Positions 1 to 11,800 of a stretch of DNA of 64,000 bases are shown piece by piece (positions within the stretch are counted from its first letter, which is position 1; the number at the start of each line of letters is the position of its first letter). The stretch covers positions 12,972,501-13,036,500 of the forward strand of contig NC_092016.1 in the NCBI RefSeq assembly GCF_042242105.1. Reading direction: 5' to 3'. Source of the DNA: Pempheris klunzingeri (lineage: Eukaryota > Chordata > Actinopteri > Acropomatiformes > Pempheridae). A program made the translations under genes and the position numbers. Under the pieces are notes generated by a model. The model was given only the letters and a program-made list of their open reading frames with translations, was not told the origin of the DNA and did not search any database.

Positions 1-2854
1 TCAGCTACAGTTTCATGGCCATTGTGGGAATTTGAAGTAAAGACAACTCAGCCGCAACTGCCTCTTACACCAAAAGTATCTGACAATACAACACAGAGAA
101 AAGTTGGGTGCAGATGTCCATCATCTCAAACTTGTCTGAGGCCCAAGTTCGTTGAACCAAAATGTATTAATATTAATAAAGATAAAAGATAATGTAATTT
201 GAGCACATTCAAAAAAAATAATCTAAATAAAAGATGAAATGGAATCTCATTTTAGTCTTAGTCTCACACTGGTTTTAGTCTAAACTTTATATGTTCCTAT
301 ATGAACAGACTCACTCCAGGCTGACAGCTAACACGGCCCCATCTACAGCCCTGGAAGTTAACATACTCCCTCCTGATGTATCTTATGTCAGCATTTGAAC
401 CTCCTTTCTGTGCACTGGCGTGAGTATTCAGAGTAAAAACACATAAATTAGTTTTACTTTCTGTTGAGTTCAGCAGTATTGGACTTCAGTGGTATTTGAG
501 TACCTCCCTCACAGACGGATGCAGAAAACTGAGGCGGGAATAGATTACAAGTGAGAATCATTTAAACTCCACATCTATTGAATCACTGAGTATTGCCAAG
601 AAGATGCTCCTATTGAAAATGTCCAAATGAAAGACTGAAAAGGGTGGAGACGTCATTGTGACTACAAAACATGTAAACTTGATCACATGCTTTCTTAGTT
701 TTTTATTCAAGGTAAATAATTATTACGTCTGCCATGTCGTGACTAACGGCAGTCAAAGAGTTAGAGCTGGGGAGTCCTCAGCAGGCTATTATATCTTATA
801 TATCTATTGATCACTGCATGGTGATTTATAGTGATGTGATGGAAAAATTCCAGGGGAATAAATATGGATCGCCTGGAGAAACCAAGCCCTGGCAGTAATT
901 ATGCACAAGGAGGAAATAGACGTCCTTTAAAACATGAACTGGGTTTTAAAACTACTATGTTCTCTAAAACACCAATATATTGGCATATACAACACATTCC
1001 CAAGAAAATATTACATCTTTGAACAAAGCACTAAAGTTGCAATGGAAAGTTGTTTTTGTGTAGTAATAGTGTAATTACTGTAATAGCTGTACTGAATAGA
1101 TGACAATTCAGGAAAAGTTGAGCTATAAGAAGTTTAATATATTATTAGATATATATTATAACATAGCAAGTTATTGTAACAACATCTTTAAGACATGGCT
1201 GTAACAGCAATACAATTTAAAACAATACCAGACCAGCATTTAGAAACATTAGCTAGTTTATAAGCATGCTTTTTCCTCCTTCTGGGCTTCATGGTAAACT
1301 TCAGCTCTTACTCTGTATGGGTGTGAGGTTTTCCCCTTAGCCATGCAAGCTCTATGTTAACCTTTTTGCTTCCTCATGGCATTTGCTAATATCACATGCC
1401 TCTGAAAAGATCCCAGCCTTTAGCATGCTACTGGCTGTCCTTGCCTGTATTGTTGAAGGGAGCAAAGTGTTCAGATGTGAAGCCTCCACTCCCTCCCCAG
1501 GATGGCAACCAGCCACTCCACTGGGCTCTGCACATAATGGCTCCTGGCCTGCTCTGTGATTGTCTGGAAATGTGATTTTGATGCACTAAACAGTTTGTGT
1601 CTGTCATGACTGATTAGCGTCCTTGTTGCGGTTGGTCAGGGGTGCCAAGTCCGCATATAACAGCATGTTATTATATATGGGCATTTGACCCTCAAGCTGA
1701 ATAACACATCTAGCAGGACTTGCATAACGAAAGCATCAGATATTTAAAGGAGGAAGGGCGGCACATTTTCTGTGGAAGAATACGACAATAAGAGTTTGTG
1801 TTCCATAGCCGTAGTGTGCCTGTTAAGACAACATAGTTCAAGAAATTCTTGGTTTCCTGTGAGAACAACAAAATAACCTTTCAAGGGAGTCCATTAAACC
1901 ACTATTAGTCAAGAAGTAAGTCAGGAAAAAGAAAGACCTATTTTCCTTTCCAGGCCTGCCTACATTAACATTTAAGAGGAAGGTGGGTCTGCTCAGTGAT
2001 CTTCTACTAACTGTTTCCTCCCACTGTTTCACCTCCAGCACAGAGGTTGTAGAATTCACCAACCCAATGGCCTTTGTTCTCTCTGTCTTGTAATCAATGC
2101 TTTCCTCCACTGTTAAGCACTGGAGTTATTGATGTCTCCACACTGGCTGCACTGGGACGGCTGCCAAGCCGTGTGAGACTCCTGTTCCAGGGCGACTTCT
2201 CCTTGTCCGCTATTGGCTAAGCTGGTGGGATCACAGCCCTCCCTGCACGTTTAAGTTTTAAGACCTCTATGGCAGATAAAATGATACTTTGTCTGGTTCT
2301 GCCAAATATAGCTAACCTCACAGAGAAAATACATAAATCAAAATGGAAAAAACAAAGATCTGAGGAGTATCCTTGAGTGCATCAGCTGGGAAATAGCATG
2401 AAAAAAAAGGTGCTTTGGAAAGCAGTCTAAGAGAATGTAAAGTACACATGATCTGCAGCTGATATCTGTAATCTTTTAAATCAAGACACTGTTAATATTA
2501 CCATATGTGTGGAATGCAAATTGCCATATTTACTGTAGTTCGAGACTTACTTCACTGCATACTCTGCTAATGAGAAATGTAAATCATCTTGTCATCACTT
2601 GCCAGGTAAATGTGTCCTTGTTAAGAGTGCCAGCAAACACTGCTAACAAGGAATTTCACACCATGCTCGTGTTTTCATTCATCAAAATTAAGCGAAGTCC
2701 TAGTTGTTACTATCACATTTTGCTACTTGGAGTATTTTCCAAGTACGTGCACTGGCTAATTCAAACAAACGGCTCACTTCCATACAACCTCTGCTATCTT
2801 TTAGCTACAGCGTAATGCTCTGGTCTGTTTGTGTTCCAAAGGGGTCCTCCCCAG
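1..2854. other. 5' flank or first intron of tmem266
   Basis: AT-rich non-coding sequence before the first recognisable tmem266 exon. It is either upstream DNA or the first intron, because the exon with the start codon was not found. The reading frames here are short and overlap on both strands, and none resembles a known protein. No repeat family was recognised. Confidence 0.6.
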
Positions 2855-5800
2855 GCCGGAGCCTCAGAGCTGGAGGTGATCTCCCAGCAGGTGGAGGAGG
2901 ACAGCCAGTGCGTGGCCCCTGTCCAGCTGGTCAGCTTCGCCTACAGAGACTTGCCTTTGGCCGCCTTGGACATATCCCTCGCTGGATCCCAGCTCATCTC
3001 GAATCCAGATGAAGAGGACAACAGAGAGGGGTACATCCCAAAAATTCACTCTGACACCACATTTAATGACGTGCTGTTGCTTGATAGTTGGACCACAGTT
3101 AGTAAAACGATCTCCAGAGTTGATTCTGTCATTAGTTGTGACTGGTTTGGCTGGCCTGAAACAGCAACTTGAGTGTGGTCATGTGACTGTATTCAAGGAA
3201 CGTGAGGCTCATGATCTGAAACTACATGAACCTGAACATTTTCTTTTCCACAGTTTAAAGCATATCAAACATCATACATTTCAAGGAAGCCGGAGACAAA
3301 TTAGTAGCTTGATTATCAATGAAATCTTTCTATAATTAATTTGTATAATAAAAAGACCAAAATGTAATTACATATTGATTGATGTTCCTGATGTTTTCCA
3401 CCACAGTTAAAAAGATATTGGAAATATGGCGGCTGAGACATTGTCTCTGCTTGTTGCTTGAAGTGCTACATCCATAATTAAGGCAGAATTGCAATTACTA
3501 CAATCTATAATCTAGCCTGGCAGAGAAAAGCTCTGCCGTCACTCTCTCCATTGCTCGTTATTGCACATGGTAATTACACCTGGCGTATTGAATCACCCCT
3601 CATTTTATATTAGAGTCCGGGAGTCGAGGATATTTGGCGATGAATTTATTAGTGTCACCATGTTAAATGGACAATGTGTCCACTGATGTGTTCATTTCAG
3701 CTCAATGACACAGCAATTTCTCGCTACCAGACAGGCTCCTGTTTATAATGTCGATTTTTTGGCAGAAAACACAGTGTTGTTAGCACCATAGCTTCCATGA
3801 AATGTCAGAGTCCTGTGGCGGTGCTTTTTCTGCCCGTGAGGCCTGCTTGTTCAGGGTCCGTGCTGTTTTCTTATCACCATATCACCATGCTGCCGGCCCA
3901 GTACTCTCAGGACAGGACACGCCCCTCTTAGAGCACCCCTGTAGCAAGTGTCCATGGCTCTCCACTCAGGAAGCGTGACTCACAACCCTTTGGCATGCTG
4001 CGATGCTGGCATTCATGCAGAGAAAGTCGACAAACAGCAGAAGCTTAATTAGAATATCCAGCATTTCGGCATCCAAACCCCGGTGTGTCAGCTAACCATG
4101 TCCGGTTGGACTTTGCCTGGTCTGGCCCGGTCCAGTGCGATGTCTCTGTGGGACAGAGGGCAGGGACAGATGGGTCCTGTCCCAAACACCCACTCTCTCA
4201 CCGTACCTCATATCTTTCTCACTCTGTCCTGCTCACGCACAAAAAAAAAAAGAGATAAACACACACATAGCAATGCCACAACAGAGGGCAGGATCTGGCA
4301 GCCCAGCAAAATTATCATCACAGAGGGCAGTCTCATATGGCACCATATGATACACTGGTCCCATGGGATTTGGCTTTGTGCAGTGGAAAAGTCATGCAGC
4401 GTCAAGACATCTCTCTGAGGGATCTTTCATGTCAACTCTGTGAATATTCCTCGTATGAGAGCATGTAAGAAGGCCCTCGTTTTGATCAGAGAAACACCCT
4501 CTGTACTGTCCAGGAAGCTAGACTAGAGAAAACAGTGCTACCAATGTGAGCGTTACAGCACGTTCAGTGATCTTTTTAGATTGGAATTCCTGATTTCCAG
4601 GTCACAGGCATTCCAAGACGAACCTGTCATCACAGTTTCAGACATACATTTGTTGTTTGGAAGTGCCGCTGGAAAAAGCTGCCTTCGTGACTCATGTGCA
4701 TAACATCAGAGGAATGACACAAAGGTGGGATGTGTTGCACGCTGCAAGTTTTTAAATTAATCAAGAATATCAAAGGACTCTAATGGCAACACAATGATGT
4801 CAGCTCTATTTTTCTCTTGTTTATTGGAATGCATAGTCCACGAGACTCCTCTGCATGCTGTAGGCTAATTTTAACACTTAGTAAATTATTGTGTACAAGA
4901 ATGTAACCCACTCATCGCCTCGCTGCTGGTGTTGCAATGGCTTTGTGCTTTGATTTTGGTGATTAGCTGGACAGTTTGTTTCCTCTAGCTACTACATTCC
5001 TGAGTTGTTTTTATATTCTAGTAACTGTTGTTTGGTTTGTGAAGTTTATATTAATCTATAGGAGTCCTTTGGATCGGATTTGGGCATGGTGAAAGGAAAA
5101 GCATTAAGGTCAAACAAATAGCTTCATACCAGTGGTCAGAGGTGGGAAAAGAAAGGGCCAATTACTTGTAAATTGAGCCCAAATCTTTGATGATGAGACC
5201 TTGGTTTTGTTTTGTTCCCTATGGCTGTGAAAAAAGAGCAGAAGAATACACACCAGAGATGCACATTTAGCCTTGCATGGCAGCTTCTCATGGCTCTTTA
5301 TCAGGAGGCGTGGGCGATTATGTAGGAGGTGGATGTTCTTGCGGACTACAAGGGGCACACGCAGTACTTGCAGATTCTGTGCAGTGGTGAGCTGGATGGA
5401 AATATTATTAGATTTTGGCAGCACCATCTTCTCCAGAACTTGCTGGAAAGTCCAAGATGAGGATGGTGCGATTTCACATTCACCTTTGGTCACTTTATTA
5501 TTGTCTCTCATTTGTATTATTGTGTTATTTTAATTCAGCCTTTTTGATATGGGATGCTGTTTTTGGTAACTACAGATTATCGGATTTGTTTAAAAAAATG
5601 TAGTTGCATGCTTTGTCATGTTTCTATATTTTGATTGAGCTGTAGCAGCTTAACCAACCTTGCAGCAATCCATGCCTAATAGGGCTTTAATAGACGTGTG
5701 TAATTAGTGACAGCAGCTGTTAGTGTGTGTGCAAAGCGTCCACAAATTGACTTTAAAATAATTTGGTACTTTAATTATTTTTCAAATTTGGTTAAAATTT

Positions 5801-8800
5801 GGAAGCTGTAATAAATAATGTATGATGCATCTGTTTTGTCCCTGATTTTAATCAAACCCTTATTTTCATTTTTTTTTTTTTTTTGATGTCACCAATAATG
5901 TTACCAGTACTGTCCCTCTACAGTCATTTCAGAACATGCCATAGATCACAGCATACTCAGAGGACTCTGAGATAATGCGATTGGAAAAAAAAAAATTATA
6001 TTTTTTATTAGACATGTAAAACATGTAGAAGGAATTACATTTCATGGGTCTGAACAAAGGTGCAATGTGGTATGGTGAGATTTTTTTCTCTGCCTTAATC
6101 CTGATCCTTATCATGACCTCCAGACTGGGAGGCTCCTGGAGAGGTTCTCCCTGCCTGGTCCTGGACCCCCCAGCTACACATCCTGTGCTTAACCTGTCCC
6201 AAGTTATCCCCAGATCAGGCAGCTGCCCACAGCAGCAGAAGCATATGCTGTTGATCTCCAGGGTAGAGACTGAGAAGTGTGAGGCACTACAGCAATGACA
6301 GATGGTTCATATGGGTCAACCTGCCACTTTGACTGGAGGAGAGAGGAGGCGGAGGGGATAAAGGGAAGGATGGAGGGTGGAATGGTGCTGGCGACCCTCC
6401 TCCACACTTTCATTCACATAGCTGCCGGCTGCAGATCACAAGGAAATGGCTCCATTTGATGAATGTCATATCTGTCCATGTTGGACAGCAGTGTGGGATT
6501 AACCCTGTGCCGCGTTGCATGGTGACAGCCACAGTTTCTAGGAGATACAATGTCGGTTGAAAGGTCGGATATTAGATAAGCTTAAGTGCGCCCAGGCCAG
6601 CCTATATTGATTACATTACTCAACGTAGAGCTCAGACTTCCCCAATAAAATAAGTTCTCTAGCCACTTTTCACTCACTAAAATGAATTAATATAGCAGTA
6701 TGTCAACATGCACATAATCAAACCTAGGTTGACAATACTCAAGGTTGAAGTAAAATGGAATTAATAGAAAAATGTAGACTGTAGAATATAGCACTGAAGG
6801 ACCTTGCCAGAGTCTAGTATGAATCTTGGCAGCAGCAATATTTCATGGGGCTTTGGAACCAGAGCCATACTATACCTGTTCTGTGTTGATGGATGTCTGA
6901 AAAGAGAGCGGGATTTCTCTTTTCCCCCCCTTTGACTCTATTTCAAACACACAGAGGAACAGCCCTCTCCATCAAATTGGCTCTCTTGCCCGGCACCATG
7001 TGCGACACAATAGATGACATTTGAGTGCAGGGTTTGAGGGTTTGTTAATATTCACAGACATGCAAAGTGTGAGATTGCTTTTTAGGCTGAGAGCGAGAAA
7101 GATCAAGTGTCCTGGTGAAAACCCATTTATCAGGGACAGCTTGTCTGCTGCTGTGCACATGGAGCCCCATCCATCTCCATTTGCTTAGTATCTGTGGCCC
7201 ATTTCTCTGGCAAAGACCAGCTCCGAGTCCCCTGTGCTAGGTTTCACCATGGTGAAGGATAAAAGGAGAAGGGAGATGGTGGCTGAAAAGTCAGGTTATA
7301 CGGGAAAGCTGTATGCATTTTTATATGATACAAAATTTTGTTTACTTATTATTCAGATGGAATGCAAAGCCTAAGCTTTATTTATTGGTATCTGTAATCG
7401 ATTTGCCCTTTTCATTTGATTTGTTAATTTACCACAAAAGTGTTTGCTAATTCCCCAGGCATGTGACTGTAACAGATTAATAGCGATGAGGCATGGAAGT
7501 CCTGAAATGAACAATTGATTACCTATGATAACTTCACTTTATTCAGCACATTTATTGCTTTGCTGGTTTTCCTCTCTCAGGGCTTCTTGCTTCTTTTGGC
7601 TGTGATAACACAGATGACTCAGCAGTGGTTACACAGGAAAGGATTTAGCCAGTTTCTATGTTGGCATTTGTTTTGTTTTTCAAGCAATCTAGGCGGATGC
7701 CCCACCTGTATTTTCTCAGGAAACAAAAGCCCTCGGGTAAAAAAGAAAAAAAGAAAAAAAAAGCATGCATAAATTAAATGCCTCTTCAAGTGTATAAAGG
7801 AAGTTCAGGAACAAGTGTAACGTAGAGAGTTTGGACAGCCTGAATGGGACCAACCTCTGCTCTTTAGTAGCCTGCAGGTGCACAGTTGTGATCCATTTTC
7901 CCCTGCCCGAGCCTGCTGAGTTTAGCAGATTGGTGTGAATTGGTTGAAGTTTATAGTGGAGGAACCACAGGGCTATATAGTTATCAGCACAGAGAGGGAG
8001 AAATTGAGAGGAGACAGAAAACCTGAGTCAAGTAGTATCATTTTAAAATGCTGCCGGAGTGGTATGTGACATTGACCCTTACACATTCAACTCAAAAGCT
8101 TTTCCCCAGTGTTCACATATTTCTCGCTGTTAGTCAGTCAACAGATTTAGTTATTCTCCTAACAATTATGTTGTTATTGAGTTATTTAACAAAAGTCTAA
8201 TTTTCAGGTGTGCTTGATTAATCATTGGCCATCAGGCACAGCGATCTGAGTCTTGGCCATATAGAGAATTTTTTTTATTTGTTTTTTTTTTTAGACTTAT
8301 AGCATGATTAATCATTTTGAAAGCAAATGTAATTGTGCTGCAGCTGCCACAGGTCTGTACCCTAATGTGCTGGAGTTTTCACCAAGCAAAGTTGCTCTGT
8401 TGTAAATGTGCAATCAAGACATCAATCAAGAGTTCCAATCAATTATTTAGAGGCCTTCCACAGCAGTGCAAGTCATTCAGAGTGACACCATTTTCGGCCT
8501 TCCTTTGCAAACATTTTGAGGGAGAGGTTGGTGTTTGCAGTTCACTGGTTGTTTGTGTGTGTGTATGTGTGTTACAATCAATACTTCAGACGAGTTGATA
8601 GAGTCTTTCAGACTCATTACTTCTGAATGAATTTTTCCTGTTGCAGTCTTTCCCCTCTCTCTCGCTCTGTCTCTTAATTCACAAACAGAGCACCACCTCT
8701 CTCATTTAATTTCCATTTAACTTGTACCTAATGAGTTTACATTGTATTTTATCCTCTCTCAACGGGAGACGGTATAATGAAAGAGATGCTCCTTGTGATA

Positions 8801-11800
8801 GGCTCCTTACCTCAGTGAGAGTTACTTAGCTGGGGCAGGAGCCAAAGCTCTGTCCTGTCTGTGTGAATGGGCCCCAGCAGAGTGACCAGACACCTTCCTC
8901 TGTGCCAGTCACTCTGCCTGATGTCTTTGTCTGCTCTGTCCCGTCTGGCCATTTTGCTGCAGCCGGCGTCATGTACAGCATGCCATCACTTCCATCTCAG
9001 GCCACTATTGATCTGTTTCATGATCTAATCCCCCTCGCTCTGCGCTGCTGTCAGGCGCACTTCGATCGTCCCTCAGTGTGTTACCACTGCAGCCGCCAGC
9101 CTGTTGATGTCTTTATGAACCTGTCCACAGCACATGCCACACTGCATCTCTCATTTCCCCCGACACAACGTTCTTAGCAGTATGTGTGTGTGTGTGTGTG
9201 TGTGAGATGCTTGCCCGTGCATGAATAACCTTTAAGGTATTGCCCATTCGATCTGCACCTGCCACAACCCTAGAAGAGAGTGAGGTGATTTTCTTCCTGG
9301 GCTTGCTCCACCACTGAAGCAGCTTCACTTCCTCATAAATACTTCAGGTCCTCGGCGTTCAAGGTTTAAAGTGATTTCCCTAAAATTAAGTTTCTGAGCT
9401 TGGAGTAATCCATCACTGCCATTTACTCTGCTTCCAGACAGGGTTTTTCTTTACAGGTTTATTAAATTAATACCTTTTCTTCCTCGCTTGTGGGAGAGGT
9501 CTGAATGAATTATGATTCCACACAGTATGAGTTAAATCATGCTTTTCAGTCCTGAAGGTAACTGAGGTTTCTCTTGGAGTGTGTTCAGCTCATTCCATTT
9601 TTTAACTAATGGTCCACAAATGTCCGGTGAGTGTGTGTTAGGCGTATCATTAGGTAAATGTTTCTTTTTCTTGGCTCTCCTCCACTGGCAGATGGGGTTT
9701 GACATTGTTCCTTGGGAACAAATTGGTGCCGGGGAAAGTCTCCATGGTATCTGCTAATGATACCATTACCCTCCACCACCTCTTTGTCACCCCAGGTGTT
9801 GAGCTCCTAATCTGTTGGCACTAGCTGGTACTGAGGGTTGCTGCAGAGGGCTGAGTGCACCAGTTAGCCTCTGGGAGAGCATTGACACAGCGTGGCTGAA
9901 CTCCATCCTCTATCCTGACCTTGGTAAAGGATGGAGAGGATGAGTATCTGTGCTACACCGGAGGTTCAGCTGCAACTGCGAAATGTCGCCGCTGATTAGA
10001 TTCCTCTCTCTCTCTTTTTCACCTCAAACAATAATAATAATAACTTTAGCTTACAATGCAGAAAAATGGGCAAAGAAACAAGAGACCAGTAGACAAGTTA
10101 TTAATAAAAAAGTTTTGGATGTAAAACCAGAAGTAAGCATGTCGAAAATATCAATAACAACTCATTGCACAAGTGAGGTGATAACTAAATCTAAACCTTT
10201 AGGATTTGTTTCTTTTCATTGTCTTGTGTGACAGTTAAGTGAACGTCTTTGGACTGCAAGACAAAAAAAAAACGACACATCTGAGGTCATGTTGTGATGT
10301 TCAGGAAATTGTAACAAGCATCTTCACTATTTTATGACAAATTAAAGACTAAACGATTGATCAAATCAATTAATTATTAAATAATCGTTGGCTGCAGCCT
10401 TTCTTCCAAGTAGATTTAGCTAACTTGGTGGTTTGTTTAAACATATGTGACCTTCTGACCACTCATATTTCATGCCCCTCATAAATAATTAGGACAAAAT
10501 TAGGACAAATAAGTCCCAAGTTATAATAAGCTGGAATTGTCCTTTAACTCAGTCTGCATCTTTCTCTGTTCTCTCTTTCTCATTCTTCCTTCTCCAGCTC
10601 CCCCTCCTCTCTCTCTGGCTCTCTCTCCAGTCCACTTTTGGATGAGTCCCAATGCCTTTGAACCAGCTGCACCCCACTTCCTCTCTCAGTGTTTGCCTCC
10701 TTCATTCTGAACTGAACGAAGAGGAGAGTAGAATAAATTGCATCCTCTCTTGTCCTCTGACAGAAATTGCCCATAGCTTTCCTCCTATGGGGGACAGGTG
10801 ACAATGGATAGCTGCTATTTTCAAAGAAACATACTGCCTTCCTCAGTGTTGCCTCAGAGAAAGGAAACACACACACACACACACACACACCGTTCTCTTT
10901 ACATCTGGCTTTCTAAGAGTACACCTAAGTAGTGTGTGTGTGGAATACAGAGCTGTGACAGGAAGGGAAAGCCCTGTGCGCCTCTTGGAGATTTGTCATT
11001 ATTTATTGACCATAAATCCTCAAGAGTCTCAGTCAGTCACAGTCTGTGATTGGAGGAAGTTGAAGGAGAGAGTAGGGATGGATTTAAAGGCAGGCCTGAC
11101 ACTCACATCTCCTGCACAATTTACCTGGACAAGGAACAAACACACGAGGGACATGGCATACTCCACACTAATGGAAAATATATAGCAATGTGGAGGAAGA
11201 TGTATAAAGCAGTAGCTACTAAACCAGCAGGCCTAACAGTGTGTATAACTGAGATCAGGCTGTGTGTGTGTCAATTCTGCCCCAAAATTCTCCCTCATCC
11301 CTTCACTCTGACGCTCTTTCAACAACCAGTCAGGCACGCAGGTATGAGAGTACAAACATTATCACAGAAAAATCAGATGAAGACATTGACATTCAGCTGA
11401 GCAATCATCTTTTTGGCTGTGTGAGACTGCGGCCTCCAGATGGTGTACATGCAGCCCCACTGTCATGCCGGGAGAGCTACATCATGCGGTCAGCCAGCTA
11501 GCTAGTCAGTCCTCCAGAGCTCAACCAACAGTAGAGCCAGTGAGCCAACTACCGGCACCGAAACAGTCGCCCAGATGGGCATTTAGCCCGCCAGTCAGCT
11601 AGCCAGTTTTCATGCAGGGACCTGCCCTGTCACCCAGTGAAGCAGCAGGGAGGAGAATTAAACACAGGAGACTCTAATCTCTCCAGAACCATACTTTGCT
11701 GACTGTAAGGTTATAAATGTGTGATGCATCTAAACAAACACAGAGAATATAAAACACCTACTGAGTCAGCTGTCAGCTCCTCTATGGATGTTCTGATGTT

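Noticed and set aside
1195..1254. ATG followed by Met-Ala-Val as a possible tmem266 start (human begins Met-Ala-Val)
   Set aside because: Only three residues agree, the frame soon hits a stop, and no convincing donor follows.
2841..2854. Alternative acceptor 14 bp upstream of the chosen first tmem266 exon start
   Set aside because: TTCCAAAG is a poorer acceptor than TCCTCCCCAG, and the later site gives a codon-phase-0 exon. It cannot be fully excluded without RNA data.
8863..9177. 104-codon frame in the tmem266 intron
   Set aside because: Composition looks like translated pyrimidine-rich intron, it ends just before a TG microsatellite, and the flanking exons already join in phase.
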